Below, one piece after another: positions 1-9,522 of a stretch of 64,000 nt of DNA (its first letter is position 1; every line of letters starts with the position of its first letter). The notes beneath the pieces were generated by a model that made no database searches, was not told where the DNA came from, and saw only the letters and a program-made list of their open reading frames with translations. Source of the stretch: Pseudomonas piscis (GTDB taxonomy: Bacteria > Pseudomonadota > Gammaproteobacteria > Pseudomonadales > Pseudomonadaceae). The translations under genes were made by a program, and so were the position numbers. The stretch is from NCBI RefSeq assembly GCF_009380155.1, contig NZ_WHUV01000001.1, positions 1,550,001-1,614,000 of the forward strand. The letters run 5' to 3'.

Positions 1-50
1 ACTTGCCGGTACGCTACCAGCTGCAGGGCTGGCAGCAGGCGAGCGCCTGA
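1..50 (+). CDS. 3' end of an upstream oxidoreductase-operon gene (partial)
   Basis: Only the last 15 residues are visible (frame starting at base 3, ending LPVRYQLQGWQQASA). The stop TGA overlaps the ATG of the next gene by one base, so the two are translationally coupled. Because xdhC and a mobA-like gene follow, the missing gene is probably the molybdopterin-binding or cytochrome subunit of a xanthine dehydrogenase/aldehyde oxidase-type enzyme. That identity is inferred from context only. Confidence 0.5.
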   Translation, partial: LPVRYQLQGWQQASA

Positions 51-1045
51 TGGACAGCGTCGACCTGAATGTCCTGCGCAGTGTCCTGGAGTGGCGGCGC
101 GCCGGTCGGGCGGTGGTGCTGTACAGCGTGGTCCAGACCTGGGGCAGTGCACCGCGACCGCCAGGTGCCATGCTGGCGCTGCGCGATGACGGGGTGGTGA
201 TCGGCTCGGTGTCCGGTGGCTGCATCGAAGATGACCTGATCGCGCGTCTGGCAGATGGGCGCCTGGCGATGCAGGGGCCGCCGGTCCAGTTGGTGACCTA
301 TGGCGTGACCCTGGAGGAGGCGGCGCGTTTCGGCTTGCCGTGTGGCGGCACCCTGCGCCTGACCGAGGAGCGGGTCGGCGATCCGGCCTGGGTCGCCGAA
401 CTGCTCGAGCGGTGCCAGGCTCACCAGATCGTGGCCCGGGAACTGAACCTGGCCACCGGCGCGGTGCGGCTCGAGCCGGCGCGCAAGAGCGATGAGCTGG
501 CGTTCGACGGAGCCATCTTGCGGGCGATCTACGGGCCGCGCTGGCGCTTGCTGTTGATCGGCGCCGGGCAGCTGTCCCGATACGTGGCGCAAATGGCCCG
601 CCTGCTGGACTTCGAGGTGCTGGTCTGCGATCCACGGCGGGAGTTCGTGCATGGCTGGGACGCGGAGGACGGACGGTTTGTCGCCGGCATGCCCGACGAT
701 GCGGTTTCGAGTATCGAGCCCGATGAGCGTACTGCCGTGGTGGCCCTGACCCATGATCCGCGCTTGGACGACATGGCCTTGCTCACGGCGCTCGACTCCC
801 GGGCCTTCTACGTCGGTGCGTTGGGCTCCCGGGTCAACAGTCGCAAGCGCCGGGACAACTTGGCACTGCTGGGGTTGTCGGCCCAGGCTATCGGGCGTCT
901 GCACGGGCCGGTGGGCCTGCATATCGGCAGCCATACCCCGGCGGAGATCGCCTTGTCGCTGATGGCCGAGATCGTGGCACTGAAGAACGGCGTCGAAACC
1001 GTGCAGAAAAAGCCCGCGTCCCACGCCAGCCAGGTGGCCGTATGA
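50..1045 (+). CDS. XdhC/CoxI family molybdenum cofactor insertion protein
   Basis: 331 aa, normal length for the family. XdhC-type proteins bind molybdenum cofactor, promote its sulfuration and load it into xanthine dehydrogenase-like enzymes in the cytoplasm. The N-terminal XdhC_CoxI domain shows the conserved GSVSGGCIEDDL and PCGGTL cysteine motifs. The C-terminal half is a Rossmann-like XdhC_C domain (LLLIGAGQLSRYVA, then the acidic VCDPR) ending in the typical HxPAEIALSLMAEI segment. It overlaps the upstream stop by 1 base and the downstream mobA-like gene by 4 bases, so the three form one operon serving one molybdoenzyme. Confidence 0.9.
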   Translation: MDSVDLNVLRSVLEWRRAGRAVVLYSVVQTWGSAPRPPGAMLALRDDGVVIGSVSGGCIEDDLIARLADGRLAMQGPPVQLVTYGVTLEEAARFGLPCGGTLRLTEERVGDPAWVAELLERCQAHQIVARELNLATGAVRLEPARKSDELAFDGAILRAIYGPRWRLLLIGAGQLSRYVAQMARLLDFEVLVCDPRREFVHGWDAEDGRFVAGMPDDAVSSIEPDERTAVVALTHDPRLDDMALLTALDSRAFYVGALGSRVNSRKRRDNLALLGLSAQAIGRLHGPVGLHIGSHTPAEIALSLMAEIVALKNGVETVQKKPASHASQVAV

Positions 1046-1638
1046 GCCTGCTGCCCTGTGCGCTGATCCTGGCGGCGGGGCAGGGCAGGCGTTATCAGGA
1101 TGTGGCGGGGCATGGCCAGGACAAGCTGCTGGCGCCCTGCCTGGGGCGTGACGGGGTGTTGCGGCCGGTCCTGGAGCAGGCGTTGGTGAATCTGCCGGGG
1201 GAGATTGTGCATCGAGTCCTGGTGACCACTGCGCACCGACCGCAGGTCCTGGCATTGGGCCGGGCCCATGGCTGTGAAGTGCTGCAGTTGGAGTCCGCCG
1301 GCATGGGCCATAGCCTGGCAGCAGTGGTGAGCGCCGCGGCAGAGGCCAAGGGTTGGCTGGTGGTGTTGGGGGATATGCCCTTCATTCAGGCCGACACTAT
1401 CCGGCAAGTGGTCGAGGCCATGCAGCCAGGGCGGATTTGCGTGCCAAGGCATGGGGACGAGCTGGGACATCCGGTGGGTTTTGGCCGGGCTTATGGCCAA
1501 GCGCTGCTCGGGTTGGCCGGTGATCGCGGGGGCAGGTCGTTGTTTGCTTCCGGGACGGTGGTCGAGGTACCGGTGAGTGATCCGGGTGTCCTGTGGGACG
1601 TGGACGTGCCGCAGGCGCTGGACTATCGGCAGGGCTGA
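1042..1638 (+). CDS. MobA-like / MocA-like molybdenum cofactor nucleotidyltransferase
   Basis: 198 aa. The N-terminus (LILAAGQGRRY) is the nucleotide-binding signature of the MobA-like NTP transferase family, followed by LGDMPF with the metal-binding aspartate and a substrate-site HPVGF. The family attaches CMP or GMP to molybdopterin. Coupling with xdhC through an ATGA overlap favours the MocA role (cytidylyl transfer for xanthine dehydrogenase-type enzymes), but CMP versus GMP specificity cannot be decided from sequence. It is the last gene of the operon and is followed directly by a terminator shared with rne. Confidence 0.85.
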   Translation: MSLLPCALILAAGQGRRYQDVAGHGQDKLLAPCLGRDGVLRPVLEQALVNLPGEIVHRVLVTTAHRPQVLALGRAHGCEVLQLESAGMGHSLAAVVSAAAEAKGWLVVLGDMPFIQADTIRQVVEAMQPGRICVPRHGDELGHPVGFGRAYGQALLGLAGDRGGRSLFASGTVVEVPVSDPGVLWDVDVPQALDYRQG

Positions 1639-1655
1639 AACACGGGTATGAAAAA

Positions 1656-1688
1656 AGCCCCGCCCGGAGGTCCGGAGCGGGGCTTTTT
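1656..1688. terminator. Bidirectional rho-independent terminator between mobA-like gene and rne
   Basis: The GC-rich stem AGCCCCG/CGGGGCT with an inner CCGG/CCGG stem is flanked by an A-run on the left and a T-run on the right, so it can terminate both converging transcripts. Confidence 0.85.
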
Positions 1689-1702
1689 ATCAGCCGATGG
1701 AA

Positions 1703-4700
1703 TCAGACGAGAGGTTTGGTCTCGTGCTCTTTCTCTTCGGCGTGGGCTACGTGCTCAGGGCTGTGCTCGACAGCGCGTGGCGCTTCTTCGACCACTGGGC
1801 CAGGTTGCTGCGCCTCAGGCTCGGCAACTGGCGCAGGAGCTGCGGCAGGTGCTTCGACAGGTGCAGGAGCTGCCTCGACGATCGCAGGGGCTTCAACTAC
1901 CGGTGCAGCTTCGACAGCGACCACGGCTTCGGCCGGAGCAGCAGCGGCAGCCAGTTCGGCTTCCTTCTGCAGGCGCTCGGCTTCACGCTTGCGGCGACGC
2001 ACTTCGCGCGGGTCGTTGGGTGCGCGGCCGTTGCTGGTCAGGGCGCTGGCTGGAGCCGTTTCGGCTACCGGAGCTGGAGCCTCGACCGCTACTGGAGCGA
2101 CAACCGGAGCAGGCTCCACTACCGGGGCTGGCTGCTCGATCACCGGTTCAGCTACTGGAGCGGCTACCGGGGCTGGCTCGGCGGCTGGTTCTTCGAACGC
2201 TGGAGCTGGGGCTACAGGTTCTACGACAGGCTGCTCGGCAACCACCGGCTGGGTCTCGACGACCACGGCGGGTTCGACAGCGATCTCGACCGGCTGTTCA
2301 GCGGCTGGTGCGACTTCGGCTGCTGGAGCCACTTCCACGGCTGGTGCGGCTGGAGCCTCTACCGCAGTGGTGGCCTCGACCACCGGTGCTTCAGGGGTCG
2401 GTTCGGCAACAGCGGCGGTAGCGCGTTCGGCTTGCTGATGAGCCTCGGCTTCGGCATTGGCGCTGATCACGGTGCTGGCAACGGCAGCGGTGACTGCCAG
2501 GCCGGCGGCCAGGTCGTCGCTGCTTGGCTCTTCGGTGTTTTCTTCCGAGCCTTCGATCAGGTTGCCGTTGGCGTCACGTTGACGCTCGCGACGGTTGCTG
2601 CGACGACGCTGGCCGCGGGAGCGACGACGTGGACGCTCGCCTTCGGCGTTGTCCTGGCCTTCTTCCAGCAGTTGCTCTTCGTTAGGCAGCGCTTCTTCTT
2701 CGCTGACGGCTGCGGCCTGGGCCTGTTCGGCACGTGGTTGGCGCTCTTCACGTGGCGGACGTGGCTGGCGCTCTTCGCGTGGCTGGCGAGCCGGACGCTC
2801 TTCGGCCACGGCTGCAGTAGCGGCGGCAGCGGCTACCGCTGGAGCGGCATCCAGGGGTTCGCGCAGTTCGCGTACGCGCTCTTCACGCTCGCCGCGAGGC
2901 TTGCGATCTTCGCGCGGGGCGCGTGGCTGGCGTTCTTCACGCGGTGCACGCGGCTGGCGCTCTTCGCGAGCAGTGGCCTGGCCTTCATCACGAGCTTCGC
3001 GCAGTTCACGCGGCTGACGCTCTTCCCGTGGTGCGCGTTCCTCACGCGGAGCACGTTCTTCGCGCGGCTTGCGATCTTCGTCACGACGACCGTTGCGGCT
3101 ACGGCTCTGCTGGCGACCGTTACGACGTTCTTCGTTACGGGCAGGACGCTCGGGAGCCGGCTTCTCGGCAACCACTGGTGCGGCAGGCTCCTCCTTGCTG
3201 GCGAACAGGCTGACCAGGGACTTGACCAGGCCCTTGAACAGGCTTGGCTCGGCCACCGGAGTCGGTGCCGGAGCAGGCGCTGGGGCGGCGGCTTCGGTAG
3301 GAACCGGAGCGTTGGCACGCGCTGGAGCTGTCTTCACCGCGGCTTCCTGGCGAACCAGGGTGCGAGTGCCGGCGGCCGGTTGTGGCTCTTCGGCCTCGGC
3401 TGCGGCAGCGGCGATTTCGTAGCTGGACTGGTTGTTGTTGGCGTCCGGGTTGTCATCACGCAGGCGCTGGACTTCGAAGTGCGGCGTCTCCAGGTGATCG
3501 TTCGGCAGGATGATGATACGGGCGCGGGTACGCAGTTCGATCTTGGTGATCGAGTTGCGTTTTTCGTTGAGCAGGAACGCGGCGACCGGGATCGGTACCT
3601 GGGCACGGACTTCGGCGGTGCGGTCCTTCAGGGCTTCTTCTTCGATCAGGCGCAGGATGGCCAGGGACAGCGACTCGACGTCACGGATGATGCCGGTGCC
3701 GCTGCAGCGTGGGCAGACGATCCCGCTGCTCTCGCCCAAGGATGGACGCAGGCGCTGGCGGGACATTTCCAGCAGGCCGAAGCGCGAAATGCGGCCGATC
3801 TGCACGCGGGCGCGGTCGGCTTCCAGGCATTCGCGGACTTTTTCTTCCACGGCACGCTGGTTCTTGGCAGGGGTCATGTCGATGAAGTCGATGACGATCA
3901 GGCCGCCGATATCACGCAGGCGCAGTTGGCGGGCGATTTCTTCCGCCGCTTCCAGGTTGGTCTGCAGGGCGGTTTCTTCGATGTCGCTGCCTTTGGTGGC
4001 GCGAGCCGAGTTGATGTCGATGGACACCAGGGCTTCGGTCGGGTCGATGACGATGGAGCCGCCGGAAGGCAGTTCGACCACGCGCTGGAAGGCGGTCTCG
4101 ATCTGACTTTCGATCTGGAAGCGGTTGAACAGCGGCACGCTGTCTTCGTACAGCTTGATCTTGCTGGCGTACTGCGGCATCACCTGGCGGATGAAGGTCA
4201 GGGCTTCGTCCTGCGCTTCGACACTGTCGATCAGCACTTCGCCGATATCCTGGCGCAGGTAGTCGCGGATCGCGCGGATGATGACGTTGCTTTCCTGGTA
4301 GATCAGGAATGGCGCGGAACGGTCCTGGGACGCTTCCTTGATGGCGGTCCAGAGTTGCAGCAGGTAGTCCAGGTCCCACTGCATTTCTTCGCTGCTGCGG
4401 CCCAGGCCGGCAGTGCGGACGATCAGGCCCATGTCGGCAGGTGCCACCAGGCCGTTCAGCGCTTCGCGCAGTTCGTTGCGCTCTTCGCCTTCGATACGGC
4501 GCGAGATGCCACCGGCGCGAGGGTTGTTCGGCATCAGGACCAGGTAGCGACCGGCCAGACTGATGAAAGTGGTCAGGGCTGCGCCCTTGTTGCCACGTTC
4601 TTCTTTCTCGACCTGGACGATGACTTCCTGGCCTTCGCTCAGGACGTCCTTGATGTTGACGCGGCCTTCAGGGGCTTTCTTGAAGTATTCGCGGGAGATT

Positions 4701-4915
4701 TCTTTGAGAGGCAGGAAGCCGTGGCGCTCAGAGCCGAAATCGACAAAGGCAGCCTCGAGGCTAGGTTCGATACGAGTGATGCGGCCTTTATAGATGTTGG
4801 CCTTTTTCTGCTCGCGTGCACCGGACTCGATGTCCAGGTCGTAGAGGCGCTGGCCGTCTACCAGGGCAACACGCAACTCTTCGGGTTGAGTTGCGTTAAT
4901 CAGCATTCTTTTCAT
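1703..4915 (-). CDS. rne: Ribonuclease E
   Basis: 1070 aa endoribonuclease, core of the RNA degradosome. The start is the ATG giving [10 protein letters not shown], the conserved family start; 16 upstream in-frame residues do not fit the family. The N-terminal catalytic half holds an S1 domain (about residues 35-120), metal-binding Asp300 (VSIDINS) and Asp343 (VIDFIDM), and the zinc-link Cys401-Pro-Arg-Cys404. From about residue 600 the protein is low complexity: Arg/Glu-rich PREER-type repeats (about 610-730), then a long Ala/Pro/Glu-rich tail with an NDPR motif at 967-970 followed by a basic helix. Such segments scaffold degradosome partners. No strong Shine-Dalgarno precedes the start. The leader is long and structured, as expected for an autoregulated rne. 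Confidence 0.98.
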   Translation of the reverse strand: MKRMLINATQPEELRVALVDGQRLYDLDIESGAREQKKANIYKGRITRIEPSLEAAFVDFGSERHGFLPLKEISREYFKKAPEGRVNIKDVLSEGQEVIVQVEKEERGNKGAALTTFISLAGRYLVLMPNNPRAGGISRRIEGEERNELREALNGLVAPADMGLIVRTAGLGRSSEEMQWDLDYLLQLWTAIKEASQDRSAPFLIYQESNVIIRAIRDYLRQDIGEVLIDSVEAQDEALTFIRQVMPQYASKIKLYEDSVPLFNRFQIESQIETAFQRVVELPSGGSIVIDPTEALVSIDINSARATKGSDIEETALQTNLEAAEEIARQLRLRDIGGLIVIDFIDMTPAKNQRAVEEKVRECLEADRARVQIGRISRFGLLEMSRQRLRPSLGESSGIVCPRCSGTGIIRDVESLSLAILRLIEEEALKDRTAEVRAQVPIPVAAFLLNEKRNSITKIELRTRARIIILPNDHLETPHFEVQRLRDDNPDANNNQSSYEIAAAAAEAEEPQPAAGTRTLVRQEAAVKTAPARANAPVPTEAAAPAPAPAPTPVAEPSLFKGLVKSLVSLFASKEEPAAPVVAEKPAPERPARNEERRNGRQQSRSRNGRRDEDRKPREERAPREERAPREERQPRELREARDEGQATAREERQPRAPREERQPRAPREDRKPRGEREERVRELREPLDAAPAVAAAAATAAVAEERPARQPREERQPRPPREERQPRAEQAQAAAVSEEEALPNEEQLLEEGQDNAEGERPRRRSRGQRRRSNRRERQRDANGNLIEGSEENTEEPSSDDLAAGLAVTAAVASTVISANAEAEAHQQAERATAAVAEPTPEAPVVEATTAVEAPAAPAVEVAPAAEVAPAAEQPVEIAVEPAVVVETQPVVAEQPVVEPVAPAPAFEEPAAEPAPVAAPVAEPVIEQPAPVVEPAPVVAPVAVEAPAPVAETAPASALTSNGRAPNDPREVRRRKREAERLQKEAELAAAAAPAEAVVAVEAAPVVEAPAIVEAAPAPVEAPAAAPAPVAEPEAQQPGPVVEEAPRAVEHSPEHVAHAEEKEHETKPLV

Positions 4916-5566
4916 GTAGTACCGTCGGTTTCCGGGCTGCCGGAAACGGCGTTCGGCACACACGACTTCTCACGGTCGGTGTCAGGTGCGTCAGGAGTGG
5001 TTGACCACTCGAGTGTCTAGCGAGGTTCGTCCCTGTCAACCGGGAACGAAGTCGCGACTCACGCGTCCTGCTTGCTGTGGTGACTAAAGCACCGCTTAAG
5101 CAAAAGTCTGTCAGGAGGAGGAATCAACCGGCGACTGTGGACGAGATGAAGCGTCTTGATAAAGCCTAATGCTACACAGTCCGACGGTTGTGCATCTCCA
5201 CCCTACACGTATCCCTGATAATTCGGGTGCTGCCGCGCGCAGAATCCGCAGCGGGTTGGCATTTACCGTGAACTCCGAAAGGGGAGGTCACGCATCATGG
5301 CTAAGGCGTTGTTTCCACAACTTCCGCCTGGGTGTCGTCAGTCGCTGACTGCACTTTGTGAACTGGCCGTTAATCGCTGCGTAAGAGGCGAGTGGAACTC
5401 TGCTTCCTACGGGTTTCAGGCCTCATGTCACCTGCGCTTGTTACAGCGTCCAACTCGTCCGTTATGTGGCGAGAGCTGCGTAGGACGGCCTTGCGTCCTC
5501 ATGAATTGCGTTGGTCAGGGCCGGCTGTTGGCCGCTGTTCCTCTGTCCAGCCGCTTTTGGCGGCGT
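4916..5566 (-). promoter_or_regulatory. Long structured 5' leader of rne
   Basis: About 650 nt of non-coding leader lies between the predicted rne promoter and its start codon. Visible hairpins include a perfect 8-bp stem GTTTCCGG/CCGGAAAC at 4928-4947, just upstream of the start, a 6-bp stem GAGTGG/CCACTC at 4995-5010, and a longer imperfect stem around 5027-5050. In E. coli the shorter rne leader lets RNase E cleave its own mRNA; the same role is inferred here. The short open frames on the other strand of this region are not convincing genes. Confidence 0.7.
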
Positions 5567-5571
5567 TCGCG

Positions 5572-5600
5572 ACTATAGCAGTAATCATTAAGTGCTTCAA
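5572..5600 (-). promoter_or_regulatory. Sigma-70 promoter for rne
   Basis: On the minus strand TTGAAG (5600-5595), a 17-bp spacer and TATAGT (5577-5572) make a near-consensus promoter facing rne. The transcript would start near 5565. Confidence 0.75.
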
Positions 5601-5628
5601 ATCCATAAAAATTGTTATTATCCGCGAC

Positions 5629-6585
5629 ATGACGACTACCGCCCCCTCGACTCCAGGCGTTCAACTGCTTGAGGTCACGCCGGAATATGCCGGCCAACGT
5701 ATTGATAATTTCCTTCTCGCTCGACTCAAAGGCGTGCCCAAGACCTTGATTTATCGCATTTTGCGCAAAGGCGAAGTGCGGGTGAACAAGGGGCGGATCA
5801 AGCCCGAGTACAAGTTGCAGGAGGGCGATGTTGTGCGCGTGCCTCCGGTGCGCGTGCCCGAGCGCGATGAGCCTGTGCCTCTGGCCCAGGGGTTGCTGCA
5901 GCGTCTGGAGTCTTCCATCGTCTTCGAAGACAAGGCGCTGATCGTGATCAACAAGCCGGCCGGCATTGCCGTGCATGGCGGCAGCGGCCTGAATTTCGGC
6001 GTGATCGAAGCCTTTCGTCAGTTGCGGCCGGATGCCAAGGAGCTGGAGTTGGTGCATCGCCTCGATCGCGACACTTCCGGTCTCCTGATGATCGCCAAGA
6101 AGCGCAGCATGTTGCGTCATTTGCATGCTGCATTGCGTGGCGACGGTGTGGATAAACGCTACATGGCGTTGGTGCGTGGCCATTGGGCGACCGCCTTGAA
6201 GCAAGTGCGGGCCCCGTTGCTCAAGAGCAACCTGCGCTCTGGGGAGCGCATGGTGGAGGTCAACGAAGAGGGCAAGGAGGCCTTGACGGTGTTCAAGGTT
6301 CTGCGTCGCTTCGGTGATTTTGCCACCATGGTCGAAGCCAAGCCGGTAACTGGGCGTACGCATCAGATTCGGGTGCACACCCTGCATGCCGGGCATTGCA
6401 TCGCCGGTGACAGCAAGTACGGCGACGATGATTTCACTCGGGAAATCCGCGATCTGGGCGGTAAACGCCTGTTCCTGCACGCCTACATGTTGACGGTGCC
6501 GCTGCCCGATGGTGGCGAGCTGAAATTGCAGGCCCCGGTGGACGAGATGTGGGCCAGGACCGTGGAGCGCCTGAGTGCACCCTGA
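5629..6585 (+). CDS. rluC: 23S rRNA pseudouridine(955/2504/2580) synthase RluC
   Basis: 318 aa, normal RluC length. It isomerises three uridines of 23S rRNA to pseudouridine. An N-terminal S4 RNA-binding domain (about residues 20-80, with [10 protein letters not shown] and [14 protein letters not shown]) precedes the catalytic RluA-type domain with HRLDRDTSG, whose first Asp (Asp146) is the catalytic residue, and the late motif GRTHQIRVH. The ATG giving [10 protein letters not shown] is chosen by homology; the frame is open further upstream but that extension lies over the rne promoter region. Divergence from rne is the classic arrangement. Its 3' end overlaps the HAD gene by 11 bases. Confidence 0.96.
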   Translation: MTTTAPSTPGVQLLEVTPEYAGQRIDNFLLARLKGVPKTLIYRILRKGEVRVNKGRIKPEYKLQEGDVVRVPPVRVPERDEPVPLAQGLLQRLESSIVFEDKALIVINKPAGIAVHGGSGLNFGVIEAFRQLRPDAKELELVHRLDRDTSGLLMIAKKRSMLRHLHAALRGDGVDKRYMALVRGHWATALKQVRAPLLKSNLRSGERMVEVNEEGKEALTVFKVLRRFGDFATMVEAKPVTGRTHQIRVHTLHAGHCIAGDSKYGDDDFTREIRDLGGKRLFLHAYMLTVPLPDGGELKLQAPVDEMWARTVERLSAP

Positions 6586-7237
6586 TTACAAGCTGCTGAT
6601 CTTCGATTGGGATGGCACCCTGGCGGATTCCATTGGTCGGATTGTCGAATCGATGCATGTGTCCGCCGACCGTTCCGGCTTTTCCCGGTGCGATGACTCC
6701 GCCGTCAAGGGCATCATCGGCCTGGGCCTGCCGGAGGCGATCCGGACCCTGTATCCGGAAATCGATGATGAGCAGTTGGTGACGTTTCGTCAGCACTACG
6801 CGGATCACTACATCGCGCTCGATGCCGAGCCCTCGCCGCTATTTGACGGGGTGGTGCAGTCGCTCGAGAGCTTTCGGGCCGAGGGGTATCGGTTGGCAGT
6901 CGCGACCGGCAAGGCGCGGCGTGGCCTTGATCGGGTGCTGAAGGCTCATGGTTGGGGGGAGTACTTCGATATCACCCGGGCCGCGGATGAGACTGCCAGC
7001 AAACCGCACCCCTTGATGCTGGAAGAAATCCTTGCGCATTGTGGGGTTGGAGCCAGGCAGGCGCTGATGGTTGGGGATTCTTCCTTCGACCTGTTGATGG
7101 CGCGCAATGCGGGCATGGATTCGGTCGCCGTAAGCTACGGTGCCCAGCCTATCGAGGCGTTGCAAATGCTGGGGCCGCGCTTGTCCATCGATCATTTTCC
7201 TCAATTGCATGCCTGGCTCAATCGGGCTGCGAGTTAA
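6575..7237 (+). CDS. HAD-IA family hydrolase (Gph/PGPase-like phosphatase)
   Basis: 220 aa. HAD motif I is [11 protein letters not shown] (Asp11 nucleophile, Asp13 acid/base), motif II is in LAVATGK, the motif III lysine is in SKPHP, and motif IV is [15 protein letters not shown]. The cap is the small helical type of the phosphoglycolate phosphatase group. It starts at GTG inside the end of rluC (11-base overlap), so it is translationally coupled. The substrate is not predictable; phosphoglycolate-like small phosphates are the usual guess for this rluC-linked gene. Confidence 0.9.
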   Translation: MHPDYKLLIFDWDGTLADSIGRIVESMHVSADRSGFSRCDDSAVKGIIGLGLPEAIRTLYPEIDDEQLVTFRQHYADHYIALDAEPSPLFDGVVQSLESFRAEGYRLAVATGKARRGLDRVLKAHGWGEYFDITRAADETASKPHPLMLEEILAHCGVGARQALMVGDSSFDLLMARNAGMDSVAVSYGAQPIEALQMLGPRLSIDHFPQLHAWLNRAAS

Positions 7238-7258
7238 TTTTTGGCTGAGGTAGTAGGC

Positions 7259-8248
7259 ATGACCGACGAATGGAAGGCACCACGCGCATCGGGCGCCGAA
7301 GGCCCTGACGACAGAAGCTGGAAACTCTTGGAAAAGACCCTGTTGGCCGGTGTCCAGGAACAGCGGCGGTCGCGGCGTTGGGGGATCTTCTTCAAGTTGC
7401 TGACCTTTGTGTATCTGTTCGTGGCATTGCTCGTGTTCACTCCGTTGATGAGCATCGAGAAGAGCGCCACCCGTGGTGGCAGCTACACCGCGGTAATCGA
7501 TGTGGCCGGGGTGATCGCGGACAAGGAATCTGCCAGTGCGGACAATATCGTCGGCAGTCTGCGCACCGCTTTCGACGATCCGAAGGTCAAGGGTATCGTG
7601 CTGCGAATCAACAGTCCGGGTGGCAGCCCGGTGCAGTCCGGGTATGTCTATGACGAGATCCGCCGTCTGCGGGCCTTGCACAAGGACACCAAGGTCTATG
7701 CGGTGATTTCCGATCTTGGAGCTTCGGGCGCTTACTACATCGCCAGTGCTGCTGATCAGATTTATGCCGACAAGGCCAGCCTCGTGGGGTCCATCGGCGT
7801 CACTGCAGCTGGATATGGCTTTGTCGGGACCATGGAGAAGCTGGGGGTCGAGCGTCGTACCTATACCTCTGGTGAGCACAAGTCGTTCCTCGATCCCTTC
7901 CAGCCGCAAAAGCCCGAGGAGACTCAGTTCTGGCAGGGTGTGCTGGACACCACTCATCGTCAGTTCATCGCCAGCGTCAAGCAGGGGCGTGGCGAGCGGT
8001 TGAAGGACAAGGAGCACCCCGAGCTGTTTTCCGGCCTGGTGTGGTCCGGCGAGCAGGCGTTGCAGTTGGGGTTGATCGACGGGCTGGGCAATACCAGTTC
8101 GGTTGCGCGTGACGTGATCGGCGAGAAGGAAGTGGTGGACTTCACCGTCCAGGAGTCGCCCTTCGATCGCTTCTCGAAGAAGCTTGGCGCCAGCGTCGCC
8201 GAGCAGATCGCCATGTGGATGGGCTTCCAGGGGCCGACCTTGCGTTGA
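7259..8248 (+). CDS. sppA: Signal peptide peptidase SppA, short type (S49 family)
   Basis: 329 aa single-domain form, about half the length of E. coli SppA. The inner-membrane serine protease digests cleaved signal peptides. One transmembrane helix lies at about residues 40-60 (VYLFVALLVFTP). The nucleophile is Ser156 in SDLGASGAYYIA and the general base is Lys208 in SGEHKSF, the Ser/Lys dyad of the family. The ATG at 7259 is preferred because it follows GAGGTAG at suitable spacing; the open frame begins six codons earlier at a TTG. It follows the HAD gene by 21 bases and ends at a terminator. Confidence 0.93.
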   Translation: MTDEWKAPRASGAEGPDDRSWKLLEKTLLAGVQEQRRSRRWGIFFKLLTFVYLFVALLVFTPLMSIEKSATRGGSYTAVIDVAGVIADKESASADNIVGSLRTAFDDPKVKGIVLRINSPGGSPVQSGYVYDEIRRLRALHKDTKVYAVISDLGASGAYYIASAADQIYADKASLVGSIGVTAAGYGFVGTMEKLGVERRTYTSGEHKSFLDPFQPQKPEETQFWQGVLDTTHRQFIASVKQGRGERLKDKEHPELFSGLVWSGEQALQLGLIDGLGNTSSVARDVIGEKEVVDFTVQESPFDRFSKKLGASVAEQIAMWMGFQGPTLR

Positions 8249-8265
8249 GCCTCTGGCGTCCAATG

Positions 8266-8291
8266 AAAGCCGGCCTTATGGCCGGCTTTTT
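8266..8291. terminator. Bidirectional terminator between sppA and maf
   Basis: A 10-bp stem AAAGCCGGCC/GGCCGGCTTT with a TTAT loop and a following T-run lies in the convergent gap and can serve both genes. Confidence 0.85.
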
Positions 8292-8298
8292 CGTGGTC

Positions 8299-8877
8299 TC
8301 AAGGTATGTCCACGCCTTCGGCTAGCAGCATGTCCACCAGGCGGATCAGTGGCAGTCCGACCAGGCTGGTGGCGTCGCTGCCGTCAGTGCTTTTGAACAG
8401 GCTGACCCCGAGGCCCTCGGCCTTGAAGCTGCCGGCGCAATCGAAGGGGCGCTCGGCATTCAGATAGCGCTCGATGCGCTGGTCGTCCAGGGTGCGCATG
8501 TGCACTGTGAAGGGAATGCAGTCGACCTGGCATTGGCCGGTCTGGTTGTTGAGCAGGGCCAGGCCGGTGAGGAAGGTCACGCTGGCGCCGCTGGCGTCCA
8601 GCAGTTGCTGGCGGGCCTTGTCGAAGGTGTGGGGCTTGCCGATGATTCGTTCACCCAATACTGCGACTTGATCCGAGCCGATGATCAGGTGGCCTGGGTG
8701 GCTGGGGGCGAGGGCGCGAGCCTTTTCCTCGGCCAGGCGTTTGACCAGTTCCACGGCGCTTTCGCCTGGGCGATGGCTTTCGTCTATGTCGGGGGAGCTG
8801 CAGGTGAATGGCAGTTGCAGGCGGGACAGTAATTCCCGGCGGTAGGTCGAGCTTGAGGCGAGTAGTAAAGGCAGCAT
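8299..8877 (-). CDS. Maf/YceF-type nucleotide pyrophosphatase (7-methyl-GTP pyrophosphatase)
   Basis: 192 aa. The motifs LLLASSSTYRRELL, DESHRPGES and IIGSDQVAVL (catalytic Asp), plus CAGSFKAEGLG, place it in the YceF subgroup rather than septum-linked Maf. The family hydrolyses non-canonical nucleoside triphosphates; YceF acts on m7GTP. Two ATGs lie six bases apart. The second is chosen because AGGAG directly abuts the first ATG but sits 6 nt before the second, and because family members begin at this point. It is divergent from yceD, as in E. coli. Confidence 0.93.
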   Translation of the reverse strand: MLPLLLASSSTYRRELLSRLQLPFTCSSPDIDESHRPGESAVELVKRLAEEKARALAPSHPGHLIIGSDQVAVLGERIIGKPHTFDKARQQLLDASGASVTFLTGLALLNNQTGQCQVDCIPFTVHMRTLDDQRIERYLNAERPFDCAGSFKAEGLGVSLFKSTDGSDATSLVGLPLIRLVDMLLAEGVDIP

Positions 8878-8944
8878 GCGCATCTCCTGGGCGGGCCGGG
8901 AATTCTAGCGGGGCGGGCAAGTGACGGACAGGGCTGAATTTCCT

Positions 8945-8972
8945 TTGACATGGCCGGGGGCATCCCTATAAT
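8945..8972 (+). promoter_or_regulatory. Consensus sigma-70 promoter for yceD-rpmF
   Basis: TTGACA at 8945-8950 and TATAAT at 8967-8972 with a 16-bp spacer form a full-consensus promoter. The predicted start point (8978-8980) lies only 2-4 nt before the yceD ATG. Confidence 0.88.
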
Positions 8973-8981
8973 GCTGCGCCT

Positions 8982-9509
8982 ATGTTGAATGACCCGATTC
9001 CACCTCACGTTGACCCGCGCAAATTGGCTGACCGTGGTACCACCCTCCAGGGGGAAGTGCTGCTGGCCGATTTGGAGAGACTCTGCGACCCGCTTGCCGA
9101 CGATGTCGGTACGGTGCAGGCTAAATTCGTTTTCGAGCGTGACGAGCGTAAAGCTGTAGTTATCCACAGCTCCATCGACGTCGAAGTCAAAATGGTTTGC
9201 CAGCGTTGTCTTGAGCTGGTCACCCTGCCGATCCACAGCGAATGCAGTTACGCGGTGGTGAAGGAGGGTGCGAATACCCAGTCGTTGCCGAAAGGTTATG
9301 ACGTGCTGGAACTGGGCGAAGATCCTTTGGATCTGCAGGCGTTGATCGAGGATGAGCTGTTGCTCGCCTTGCCCATCGTGCCTGCTCATCATCCGGAAGA
9401 ATGCCAGCAGCCGGCGGGGCTCGATGAGCCCGAACCGAGCGAGGACGAGGTAACGCGGTCCAACCCGTTCAGTGTATTGGCGCAGTTAAAGCGTGACCCA
9501 AACGTTTAG
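8982..9509 (+). CDS. yceD: YceD family (DUF177) large ribosomal RNA subunit accumulation protein
   Basis: 175 aa, usual length. The family is needed for normal 23S rRNA and 50S accumulation and is nearly always found just upstream of rpmF. Visible features are the CQRCLE motif, the acidic EDELLLALPIVPAH segment and the C-terminal NPFSVLAQLKRD. The N-terminus aligns with E. coli YceD, so the ATG at 8982 is right even though no ribosome-binding site fits between it and the consensus promoter. The mRNA is therefore probably leaderless or nearly so. Confidence 0.93.
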   Translation: MLNDPIPPHVDPRKLADRGTTLQGEVLLADLERLCDPLADDVGTVQAKFVFERDERKAVVIHSSIDVEVKMVCQRCLELVTLPIHSECSYAVVKEGANTQSLPKGYDVLELGEDPLDLQALIEDELLLALPIVPAHHPEECQQPAGLDEPEPSEDEVTRSNPFSVLAQLKRDPNV

Positions 9510-9522
9510 GAGTTAATCAATT

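Noticed and set aside
2740..3070. Repeated DNA pattern resembling a tandem array or CRISPR-like region.
   Set aside because: The periodicity is codon-level and comes from PREER repeats in RNase E; there are no unique spacers.
1697..5020. 1107-codon open frame on the plus strand opposite rne, and several shorter ones.
   Set aside because: It mirrors the biased codons of the Arg/Ala/Pro/Glu-rich RNase E, has an abnormal Phe/Gly/Arg-rich composition and no domain; rne on the minus strand is certain.
5297..5628. Plus-strand open frames in the rne leader, including an N-terminal extension of rluC.
   Set aside because: They lie over the rne leader and promoter, and RluC homology starts at 5629.
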